Assembly (NCBI GenBank): GCA_022497145.1
Contig: MU386101.1
Location: 1-14,601 of the forward strand
Direction of reading: 5' to 3'
DNA from: Rostrohypoxylon terebratum
Lineage: Eukaryota > Ascomycota > Sordariomycetes > Xylariales > Hypoxylaceae
Length of the DNA: 14,601 nt
Part shown: piece by piece, positions 1 to 8,543 of the stretch
Position numbering within the stretch: position 1 is the stretch's first letter
Layout of the letters: each line of letters begins with the position of its first letter
Program-made: the position numbers and the translations under genes
The notes under the pieces: model-generated
What the model saw: the letters and a program-made list of their open reading frames with translations, nothing else
What the model was told of the DNA's origin: nothing
The model's database searches: none

Positions 1-94
1 CCCTAACCCTAACCCTAACCCTAACCCTAACCCTAACCCTAACCCTAACCCTAACCCTAACCCTAACCCTAACCCTAACCCTAACCCTAACCCT
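1..94. repeat. Telomeric repeat tract (CCCTAA)n
   Basis: Fifteen perfect CCCTAA units (1-90) are followed by CCCT and then an abrupt change to unique sequence at 95. The C-rich strand reads 5' to 3' into the chromosome, as expected for a left chromosome end, with TTAGGG running outward on the other strand. TTAGGG is the standard telomere unit of filamentous ascomycetes. The units show no degeneracy, so this looks like a true terminus rather than an old interstitial array. The tract length here is set by where the assembly stops. Confidence 0.98.
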
Positions 95-983
95 GCGTCA
101 TTTCTGTGGCTATCGCTATGGCTGTGAGCGAAGATTATCTGTCATGTTAGTGACAACACTATGCCCTTGACGTTTGGAGGATCGTACGTGATGAGTGACT
201 TAGCTTGCAAAGAATTTTCCAGAACAATCGATGATTTGGAATCGCCATGCGATATACAAGATTTATATAGCAATTATGCATGATAGCCTGAATCAATACA
301 CTGAACTCTTATCGAAACGAGAGTGTCGGCTTCAGTCGGTCTCGGCACCAGTTCATAGGGCTATTGCCAGTTCCACCGATTTCCACGTGGGATCAAAAAT
401 ACCTATGGAGGCTCTGGTGGTACTGTCCCCCACGGTCGCTTGGTCCTTTGTGCCAGGTTGGCTGGACAAGTCGTCTCCCATTCAGTCGTTATAGATTATC
501 CCCACGCTGCACCGTGGTTGATAATTGTCATCTTTGGCCGTGAATAACACCGATTCAACGTGCCACGTGCCTGTTAGAGAAGAGATTCAGGACAGATCTC
601 AAATCGTTCATGAGATTCATCGGCGCGTCTCTCGATGCCGAGGCAGTATGAAAAAAAAAATTCAACATTAGAAATGCGGGGGTTGTGCTCCCGAATTGGA
701 ACTTCGTATGCCCGCCTAAATTGGACAAGGCGGGAAAATGTCGACTCACGAATGAGATATGACGATCGTCTAATATATCGGGACGCTGTTTCTGGTTCTC
801 GGTAGTCGGCAAATCTTCTAAAGATAGAGGCGGACTCGGACGCTGAAAAAATATATATGTGTGGCCTTGGAATGCCAGGCTGCTCGTTCGGCAACCAGTT
901 TCGTTGTTAACGCAGCTGTCAACGTAGCTATCATCTCCAATAATATCGCTCGGGATCCTGATATTTACAAGGCATCGCGGAAA
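95..983. other. Subtelomeric spacer, no convincing gene
   Basis: This 889-nt stretch lies between the telomere and the first gene. Open frames of 85-106 codons occur on both strands, including an ATG-initiated 87-codon frame at 231-494. None shows a recognisable domain, and they overlap one another in the manner of chance frames. A ten-base A run lies near 651-660. No short tandem telomere-associated repeat is visible past position 94. Confidence 0.6.
852..859 (+). promoter_or_regulatory. Possible TATA element of the DUF1996 gene
   Basis: TATATATG lies 125 nt upstream of the chosen ATG at 984, a plausible core-promoter distance in fungi. It is an AT-rich match only, with no independent support. 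Confidence 0.25.
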
Positions 984-2241
984 ATGAAGTGGTTACCTCT
1001 TGCAGCGGTTCTAGCCGTGCCCTCCCAGGCCGCGCTTCGATTCGGATGCTCTACCTTGACCATCCAACGTCTTGACCCTCTAGTTGAGCCTGGCGTGGTT
1101 CCCTCGGCGCACCTTCACCAGATCGTCGGTGGTAATGCCTTTAACGCATCGATGGATCCTGCCGCCGGCGATCTTGGAGACAAAGGTACTTGTACTACAT
1201 GTACCTTCTCCGAAGACTTCTCGAACTACTGGACGGCCGTGATGTTCTTCAAGCACCCCAATGGAACTTACAAGAGGGTTCCCATAATGCAGAACACGGC
1301 TCTGCCGAACGGTATCAATGGAGGAGTACGTGCTATGTTGGCCGGTACCACGCGGGCGTATGATAGTGACTAATCGGATGATATTATAGATGACTATTTA
1401 CTATACCCAACAAGACTTTTCTTCCAACGGCAACCAGAAGATCACCGCGTTCAAACCTGGATTCCGGATGACCGTCGGAACGCCGACTTCGACGAGCAAG
1501 TTTGGTCCCGGCCTGAAATTCGTCTGCTTGCAAAACAAGGGCACTAGATTCCCCGAGCTCGACGACTTCCCAACTAAACCGTGCACCGGGGGTATAATGA
1601 CCGTCCACCACTTCCCTGCGTGAGTAATCCTTCACAAGAGTCTGCCCTAGGTTCCCCGCGCGCTAACGGGTCCTTAGATGCTGGGATGGCAAGAACCTCG
1701 ATAGTCCCGACCATCAATCGCATATGTACAACACGGTAAAAGATGCGTTCCAGAACTCGGGTCCTTGCCCGGCTTCTCACCCGTAGGTTTCGACCCCGCA
1801 AGAGGCATACTATTTCCCATGTATTGCTCGTACTGGGTGCCATGTACTAACCTCAATCTCGCGCGAAAGTGTCCGTGTTCCCCAGGTCGCCTACGAAACT
1901 CTGTGGGACACTACCCAATTCAACAGCATGTGGCCCACTGATGGCTCGCAGCCGTTCACGCTTAGCTATGGCGACAACAAGGGATACGGAACGCACGCCG
2001 ACTACGTGTTCGGCTGGAAAGGCGATTCTTTACAGAAAGCCATGGATTCGTCTTGCATGTTCCAGGCCTGCGAGAACGGGAACCCGCTGAAGTCGCAGGG
2101 CGTTACTCAAATGAACCAGTGCACTGTCCCGAAAACGGTCGATGAGGACATTGACGGATGTAAGAGATTCTATACTGCGGCATGTATAGATACAGGCTAA
2201 CATTGTATGATTTAGGGCTTACTTCGCTCCCTGGTATGTGA
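984..2241 (+). CDS. Secreted DUF1996 domain protein, five exons
   Basis: Proposed exons are 984-1325, 1390-1619, 1678-1782, 1870-2159 and 2216-2241, giving 330 aa. All four introns (64, 58, 87 and 56 nt) are GT...AG. TACTAAC at 1845-1851 is a clear branch site in the third, and GCTAAC near 1661 in the second. Residues 1-16 form a signal peptide (MKWLPLAAVLAVPSQA), so the protein is probably secreted. The DUF1996 domain fills the rest: RFGCSTLTIQRLDPLVEPG from 19, SAHLHQIVGGNAFN at 41-54, a CTTC pair near 70-73, FSEDFSNYWTA from 75, FKPGFRM at 135-141 and DGKNLDSPDHQSH at 194-206. The end, restored by the last intron, reads DGWLTSLPGM. The ATG at 984 is chosen because it starts the signal peptide; the frame extends upstream only through a GTG. 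DUF1996 proteins are common extracellular fungal proteins of unknown activity. No WSC module is attached here. No frame break is visible. Confidence 0.93.
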
Positions 2242-3057
2242 TTACACGAAACGTCTAAGAGAACTCGGATGTGAGAAAAGCCGATTAGGCTATCATTTAG
2301 GTCGTGTAATTCCATTCTTTTGGGGTCTGTTCTCAATAATTACTTAGATAGTCTACTATACCAACGCTGGAAGGAAAAGATCGTTTGTGTGTGGAGGCGT
2401 ATTTTATTAGAGCGGCGGCCGTTAGCCTCCGTCGTAATTTAGCTTGTGAGGACCAAATACATCTGTTTTTATTATCTCGATCAATTGATAAGACTGTTTG
2501 TGAGCATTGCTAGGTCAGAAGATACTCGGGCAGGCCGTGCAGAAGGTTAACCGCGGCATAAGACTACGCAAAGTGACTGCTCCAATTGACTTTCAATGCT
2601 GAGGGACATTTGCCATTTCTACAAGGAGTTCTGTACACCTAATGTAGCATGGCTAGACGAGCAGCTTTTATTAAGACACAGCTTGAAGAATCCCGGCCTA
2701 TTCCTGTCCTAAGTTCGATCCTTCTCGTCAATCCGTATCATGGTAAAATTCAAGCTTCGGAAACCTTTTGATACTGCAGTATCCGATTTCGGGACAGCGT
2801 GCTGTGTAAAGATTCGATACTCGAGACTAATAAAGAAGCTTGTGTCAAGGTGATTAGTAAGTGGAGAGGTACGTTGGATGATAGGAGAAACGTATTGGTG
2901 TGTTCAGCACGAACGGTACACCGCTAGAGCGTCACGTTGGAAGCGCTTTCCGAAAGGGGGTATTGGACGATAGGTAGACAGAACTGACAAGGTATTTGAA
3001 TAGGCCGCGCGGAATTCTTTCCCACTTTCATCGGTGAATGTATAGGTACGGTGTAGG
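2242..3057. other. Intergenic region, convergent gene ends
   Basis: This 816-nt spacer separates the 3' ends of the DUF1996 gene (+) and the nucleotidyltransferase gene (-). No coding frame with family-like sequence was seen on either strand. It holds one perfect 14-nt palindrome, GATACTGCAGTATC, at 2770-2783. Both 3' UTRs and terminators must lie here, but no distinct polyadenylation signal stands out. Confidence 0.6.
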
Positions 3058-3835
3058 TCAAGATAAGAGACCAGACTGGATGGCTCCCGCGGCTATCGGC
3101 TGCTTGATCTCGTTCGGATTGAAAAATCTGGCTGCTCGTTCAGCTTTGTTTATATCGATGTCCAGCTGACGAAAAAGAAACACAAGTTCCGGATGCCTCT
3201 TGATAGCAAGTCCGATGTCTTTGATATTCATCGTGTTGGTATGACTGGCGATGTCGTCTTTGTATCTAGCTACCAGGGCTCGTAAGTCGGCTGCGTCATA
3301 AAGCTTGGATCGGGTTGCGGCGGCGTGCAGTTTCCCCTTGAACAGGTAAGGCGGATCGAGGAAGGAAGCGAGCCCAGGACCGTGGTAAAGACCTCTGATA
3401 GGGATGGCCGTGGTTGAAATGTCATCCATGGTATACTGGGAATCTTCAAAGCGGAACGTGTTAGTACTATTCGCATAATTGACCATATTCTGGCTGCGGG
3501 TTTGGGGGGAGCTTGGTCCGGGGATCTATGTTACCCTTGAATTTGACGCAAAAGACTTCCACCAACACCTGAAACTTGAGGGCAGCTTTCTCAGCATAGA
3601 GGAAGGCGACGTAGTCATCTCTGGCTTGGGTGAGGGCATCAAAGCCATGCTCCTTGGTAACAAGCTTCAGGAGCTCATCCTTAGAAACTGAGGCCAGGAC
3701 ATCAATATCTTTAGTGACGCGAACACCCCCGAATGCGCTTATAGCATGGCCGCCAAAGATGCCATACTTGATATTCTCGTTGCTGAAGATACGGTGTAGT
3801 ACGATAGCTGCGTCGTTGAGCAATTCTCGTGACAT
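3058..3835 (-). CDS. Nucleotidyltransferase-fold protein, two exons
   Basis: The rebuilt minus-strand gene has exon 1 at 3835-3535 and exon 2 at 3443-3058, giving 228 aa. The intron (3534-3444, 91 nt) has a GTAACA donor, a TACTAAC branch site at 3466-3460 and a TTTGAAG acceptor. Splicing joins VEVFCVKFK to DSQYTMDD in frame. Features of the DNA polymerase beta-like nucleotidyltransferase superfamily are visible: IFGGHA at 26-31, the metal-binding pair in TKDIDV (D43 and D45), and a likely third carboxylate in LVEVF (E93). The C-terminal half has FLDPPYLFKGKL (128-139), then AAATRSKLYDAADLR, which resembles the helix following the catalytic core in MNT/AbiEii-type proteins. Many filamentous fungi carry such genes. 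Substrate and role are unknown; nucleotide transfer to a protein or small molecule is an inference from the fold. An alternative reading is a one-base frameshift rather than an intron, but the branch and splice sites favour the intron. Confidence 0.85.
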
Positions 3836-4721
3836 TTTTACTAGATGTACCTGGAAAGCGTACGGTTAGAAATCTTCGTGTGGTCGGAGAAAGCGTGTTG
3901 AATTGGTTGGATATAAGTAGATTAGCTGATGGATTTCTATGTGTAGTAGAACATGAAGTTGGTTGGGTGAGACCTGAATGGTAGACGAGTAATAAAGTAT
4001 CATTTACTATTCTTAGAGAATGATTCGCACTATATACTATCTCTATGAATAAATGGTACTGCGGATATTCGACTGGCTATTAGGTTAACACATCACGATG
4101 AGTCAACATTGAGCCTGAGAATAGGTAGGTACCTAGGATCAGATGAATAAAGCGGGCTGCGATTTCTGACCCTATGCCATCACTTTAGCAAGTCATAAAT
4201 CGTCAGGTTGTTGTTTAACATGTTAAATAGAGGTGGGCACGTATATAGCAAACAATCATGACCTAGTGAAGCATCTATCATTGATGAGTAAAGTTGGATG
4301 TTATTATGAAAGATGTCAACGTTTCGTGAACATAACCCGATCGAAAGGTCATCTTTTCACACAGAGTGGAGCTGAGATTGAATACTAACGACCGTCAAAA
4401 TCCATTAATTAATCGTTCGAATACGTATACCCATCAGCCAATATGAAGGAAAAATCATCTTGAGGACAGAACTTGCCGTACTATTTCAAGATTATTATTC
4501 TAACTCTCACAACAGTACTAGCTTCTCCCGGTACCTCAAAGTACACATTTAACATATGGTCACCTGGCAAGTAGGTGTTTGTTCTGTTTCATGACTGAAG
4601 TTGACATATTGTCATTACCTACTTCGTAGAATCACCCCAATAACAAAAAACACTACATAGTCCACATTTCCTTTAATCTAACAACCTACTTGTATCGGGA
4701 TATCAAACCAATCTGAATAAA
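3836..4721. other. AT-rich divergent intergenic region
   Basis: This 886-nt spacer lies between the start of the nucleotidyltransferase gene (-) and the metallophosphoesterase gene (+), so both promoters should be inside it. It is visibly AT-rich with no coding frame of note. It contains a TAGGTACCTA palindrome at 4126-4135 and a second perfect palindrome, TTTAACATGTTAAA, at 4214-4227. No TATA box could be assigned with confidence. Confidence 0.6.
4126..4135. repeat. TAGGTACCTA palindrome, copy 1
   Basis: Exact copy of the 10-nt palindrome, set in the longer string TAGGTAGGTACCTAGGA. It lies in the divergent promoter region of the nucleotidyltransferase and metallophosphoesterase genes. Three further exact copies lie near the right end of the window. 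Confidence 0.7.
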
Positions 4722-5582
4722 ATGGTGCCGTTTCTAAAGCCCCTCTGGAATCAGCTTCATCGGCCCTCAAAATCTCAAGTTCGAGTGCAAATCCTCTCCG
4801 ACCTTCACCTCGAACTCAATCAACAGTATTCATCGTTCGCCATACCAATATCTGCACCGTTCCTTATTCTCGGTGGCGACATCGGTCGCCTCACAGACTA
4901 TGAAGGGTACCTAAACTTCGTTATGGTACAAGCGTCCCGTTACCAAAAGGTTTTTCTAGTGTTAGGCAATCATGAATTCTACGGATTAAGCTACGAGTCG
5001 GGGATTGAAGAGGCCCGTCGTCTTGCACAAGAACCTTGTCTCGCGGGAAAATTGATACTTTTGGATAGGATGCGGTGGGATGATCCTGATTCAGACCTCA
5101 CGGTCCTTGGATGCACGCTCTGGTCGGAGATTCCAGATAGAGATCGCAATGTTGTCGAGTCTAGGATTAACGACTTTCGTATGATACGGGGATGGAATGC
5201 CCAAAGACACAACGAAGCTCATTTGGCAGAGGTCGATTGGCTACGTAATCAAGTTGCACAAGCTGCGTCGCATGGCGGCGGCGAGATCCCAAGACGGATC
5301 TTGGTAGTGACTCACCACGCTCCTTGCATAAAAGGGACTTCACGGCCAGAAGACGCCCATAATCCATGGTCGTCTGCTTTTTCTACGGATCTAGTAGCTA
5401 GAGGAGGATGGGATGACGTTAAGGTGTGGGTGTTTGGTCACACCCATTACTCGACGAGATTTATGAAACAAGGAATAGAGATCGTAGCTAATCAACGAGG
5501 ATACGTCTTACTAGAGGGAAAGGGCGAGGTGCAGGGAGAGAAAGGTCATAAGTTCGATCCTGGTATGATAATCACTATATGA
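4722..5582 (+). CDS. Calcineurin-like metallophosphoesterase
   Basis: Single exon, 286 aa, starting at the ATG at 4722. All motifs of the calcineurin-like phosphoesterase superfamily are present in order: SDLHLE (D27, H29), GGD (D53), GNHE (N83, H84), THHAP (H198, H199) and GHTH (H240, H242). These are the two-metal centre ligands, so the enzyme should be an active hydrolase of phosphomonoesters or phosphodiesters. The N-terminal 19 residues are basic and variable. No signal peptide or membrane helix is evident, suggesting an intracellular enzyme. Between GNHE and THH there is an insert with LTVLGCTLWSEIP (126-138) and RINDFRMIRGW (148-158), typical of the fungal Ser/Thr-phosphatase-like branch. 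The substrate cannot be told from sequence. No link to the neighbouring genes is apparent. Confidence 0.93.
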   Translation: MVPFLKPLWNQLHRPSKSQVRVQILSDLHLELNQQYSSFAIPISAPFLILGGDIGRLTDYEGYLNFVMVQASRYQKVFLVLGNHEFYGLSYESGIEEARRLAQEPCLAGKLILLDRMRWDDPDSDLTVLGCTLWSEIPDRDRNVVESRINDFRMIRGWNAQRHNEAHLAEVDWLRNQVAQAASHGGGEIPRRILVVTHHAPCIKGTSRPEDAHNPWSSAFSTDLVARGGWDDVKVWVFGHTHYSTRFMKQGIEIVANQRGYVLLEGKGEVQGEKGHKFDPGMIITI

Positions 5583-6306
5583 AACATCCATATTTGATAC
5601 CTACTCGAGCATATCCAACGTGTGACCGATTCGTTAGCATATAGGCTATCATACATCCTAAATGGAAAACCATTGTTGCCGTGTGAGGCATTTGTCTGCC
5701 CGGTCATGAAAATAGCCATACCAGCAAAGTGACTTCCCAAGACACCGAGAAAGAGAACAAATATATGATAAATTGATTGTGGCAAAAAATCGATAGGATA
5801 CGATGATATTTTATCGCTCTTCGGAGTAAAAGCCGAGTGCAACTAGGTGTTAGCCAGCTTTAAGCAACATGCAAAGCATCTTTTGTCCACCCATAAGTCC
5901 AGCTTATAAGGCGTGTTATGTAGTGATCTTTTATGCGAGATTGATGAGGTTTATAGATTTTGATAGACCTCTCCAACACCAATCCTTCAGAGGATGAAAA
6001 TGTATACACTGATCCGTTAGGTACTTAGATATGATAGAGAACCCTACCTCCGACATTGCTGTTATATATGCCTTCCAAGTGATTGAACCGCGAGCCTCTG
6101 GTTTGGAAAATAGGTACCGTTCTAAATTTCCCGACTGATCGCCATATAACTGCTACGCGTGCTGTTGTCGAGGAGTAATTGTTTAATTGTTTCATATTTT
6201 GATCACGAATAGACTGGTGACTCATAATTAATACGGGAACTTGTAGGCGTGATGTTTTTATGATAATTATGACTTTTCACTTTTCGGTGATCATCCACTT
6301 CTACCC
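5583..6306. other. Intergenic region, convergent gene ends
   Basis: This 724-nt spacer separates the 3' ends of the metallophosphoesterase (+) and MFS (-) genes. A 98-codon minus-strand frame (5842-5546) has a hydrophobic stretch, but it begins with TTG, overlaps the phosphoesterase 3' end and matches no family I recognise. A second minus-strand frame at 6225-6025 is similarly unsupported. The region is AT-rich and I see no other structure. Confidence 0.55.
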
Positions 6307-7824
6307 TCATACCTGCTTTGGTTGATCGAAAACCGATCCGCCCTCAGTGCTATTAATACCTCGTCCCTCTTTCCAATCCAGACCCCATGTGAGGATTTCT
6401 GGATGTGTTACGGTGTAATACCGCATCCCCAGCATTGAAATTATACTACCGACGCTAAAAGCCGCAGATAACGGGAAGCCGATTGGGTATCTAGGGGAAT
6501 CAGATACCCGCCACGCCCGTAGCGGGATCGTGGCGTGCCCTACATACACCAGCGTGACAGCAATCGCCACAGAGATAGATCGTGCCTCCGGCTCCTTACG
6601 CAATATCTCCGCGAGCCAGGCAATTAACGCATATCCCCAAGCAGCGGTGGCATATGTCAAAAAGTAGAAGGCCATGATTGTGGGGTGCGAATTCGGCCAT
6701 CCAGCTAGAACGCACGTCGCCAACAACTGTAGTGCGGCAGTGCCGCATGAGATTTGCCAACGCCAACCTCTCCAGTCGCTGAGTGCGTTGAGAGTAATAT
6801 TGCTTACTATAGAGATGGCGTATCCACCTAAGGGGATGAGATTGACTGTGTATGTCGAATATAGCGGCTTGCCAGCCGAATTCGTGACACCTTTGAGATA
6901 TAGGAGGAAGTAGGAATTGGCGCGCTGAGACCAAGCAAATTGAAGATATGCTGTCAGAAACAAATACGTCAGAGGGCTCTTTATCAAGGAGAGAATCTTT
7001 CGTACGAGGACATCAAAGCGGATCAGCCCCGGAGTGGTGGTTCCGTATTCCAACAGCCTCGAACGTGCCAGTTTACGTTCTGTGTTGCTTAGATAGAGCG
7101 CTCGGGTGATTAAGGGAGAGTCCGGGATGACCAAAAAGCCTATGGCTCCTCATACCATGGTTATGATACCCGAGACGACAAAAAGCCACTGCCAGCCTTC
7201 AAGACCGTTCACTCCATCCAGATTCTCATAGAAAGTAGCTTGCAAAATTCCTAGAAACATACTCCCGGCCACGCCGCTGACGCCAAAGATGGCTAACCGC
7301 TTCCCGAGCTCGTTTGGTGTGTACCAGTTGAGAATCATGCTAACGATTCCAGGCCATGAGGTCGACTCAAAGACGCCGAGGAAAAATCTCAGACCGTAGA
7401 CTGTCCGCGCGTTTGTGGCCTTATAAGTCGCCAATGTTAACGCGCCCCAGAGGATTTCGCAGATTGGCAAGAAGATGGAGGGTCGGACTCTGGTTTGGAT
7501 CATTTGCGCCGGCACGATGAATAAGGCGTAACCAATCGAGAAGAAGGTTGTAAATTCGACAAGTTCGTTTCCATAAAGCGAGAGGGCTTCTTTCATCCCT
7601 GATACATAGGCCTGTGTCGTTGCTGACTGGTCCATGTCCTTCAATAAACCCGCGACAAATGCCCACGTCAGCAGGAAAGCGTCAAGCTTAAGGACTATGA
7701 TATGTTCTGGATCCTTAAAGTAAGGGTGTAGTTTTCCAAGCCATCCAGCTTTATTTTCCTCATGGACAGACACATATCGACCGTCCGGTTCACCGTGCTC
7801 GTCTTTCTGGGCGTTCAATACCAT
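6307..7824 (-). pseudogene. Dal5/liz1-type MFS permease with in-frame stop
   Basis: One continuous minus-strand frame of 505 codons plus a terminal stop, interrupted by a TGA at codon 225 (7152-7150). The first part (1-224) carries the N-terminal helices, including the DQSATTQAYVSGMKE segment (65-79) after the first helix, FLGVFESTSWPG (148-159), NWYTPNELGKR (166-176) and EGWQWLFVVSGIITMV. Directly after the TGA the frame continues GAIGFLVIPDSPLITRAL, then the central loop and the remaining helices (including NALSDWRGWRWQ) to the end. In this family (anion:cation symporters such as Dal5, Fen2/liz1 and Yct1) the site is normally tryptophan, so a single TGG-to-TGA change explains the break. Nothing else looks damaged. 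A 16-nt intron (GTATGA...ATAG) could remove the stop but is too short to be credible. Likely substrates are small organic anions. It is divergent from the dioxygenase gene. It may be a recent pseudogene, a sequencing error, or a case of readthrough. Confidence 0.85.
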
Positions 7825-8543
7825 CGTCGCACATCAGTTACCGAGGCTTGTCTCATAACCTCGCTAGTTTATAGAAGAGGATGCTAAGGTTAAAGCGAAA
7901 GGAAATGTATGTTCCTGTACATTGACGTCGCACGTTTTCTCGGTAAGTTTAGACCAGACAATCGCAAGACTTCGAATTGGAATGAAAGAATTTCATATAT
8001 AAGTACCTAGTCAATGAGATGATGAGATTGAAACTATAATCACGGCATCGAGAAACTTCCAAGGTTGTCTTCCTCGGATTCCAAATAGAAAAGCCTTCAA
8101 GCGACCTTGTCAATATCATCTTGTAGGATGCCCTTGTATCTCGGCGTGCCACGAAACGAGAACCCTCTTGGCTTGGATGAGACGGCGCTATAAATATCGT
8201 CATCTCGGCACCGATGTCGTGATGACTATCTAACCTCTCAACAATCAGATAGCAATGATAATGACCCACTTGAGCATCAATTCCTAGCTCGAGCGAGCAA
8301 GGACATCTGGGCTTGGCCGTGTGGGACGATCTCGCCAGTAGGCGATAAAGATTATGAATCACGTCTTGATGAGATATCACCCTGTACTCGTTGCTGCATG
8401 GCCCCATGCTGATTTTTTTATATAGTCGACACCCACCACCAACGTGCTTACCCGTACCTCTCACGGCGTCTTAAACCGATACCTAATCAATAATAATCTA
8501 CTTACCTACTAAGTGAAAAGCAAAAAAATAGAAAAGGTTGGAA
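7825..8543. promoter_or_regulatory. Shared divergent promoter region, MFS and dioxygenase
   Basis: The 719 nt between the two start codons must hold both promoters. A TATATAG element at 8419-8425 lies 119 nt upstream of the dioxygenase ATG. A bZIP/CRE-like TGACGTC core occurs at 7924-7930, about 100 nt upstream of the permease ATG. I looked for the Neurospora CYS3 consensus ATGRYRYCAT and did not find it by eye. A 171-codon minus-strand open frame (8464-7949) covers much of the region but starts with GTG (first ATG at 8407) and has no family resemblance, so I treat it as chance. Confidence 0.45.

Noticed and set aside
555..894. Two overlapping minus-strand frames of 85 and 106 codons near the telomere.
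   Set aside because: They overlap in different frames, have no domain or splice structure, and are of a length expected by chance.
3836..4721. AT-rich spacers suggesting repeat-induced point mutation (RIP).
   Set aside because: The neighbouring genes are intact with normal codon use, there is no duplicated sequence to compare, and the one nonsense change found lies in a CpC rather than the RIP-preferred CpA context.
5546..5842. A 98-codon minus-strand frame with a hydrophobic stretch.
   Set aside because: It starts with TTG, has no ATG until about residue 42, overlaps the phosphoesterase 3' end, and resembles no family I know.
7140..7155. A 16-nt GT...AG intron (GTATGA to ATAG) that would remove the permease stop codon.
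   Set aside because: It is far below the minimum size of spliceosomal introns, has no branch site, and would remove residues conserved in the family.
7949..8464. A 171-codon minus-strand open frame between the permease and dioxygenase genes.
   Set aside because: It starts with GTG (first ATG at 8407), shows no recognisable domain, and occupies the shared promoter region of two well-supported divergent genes.
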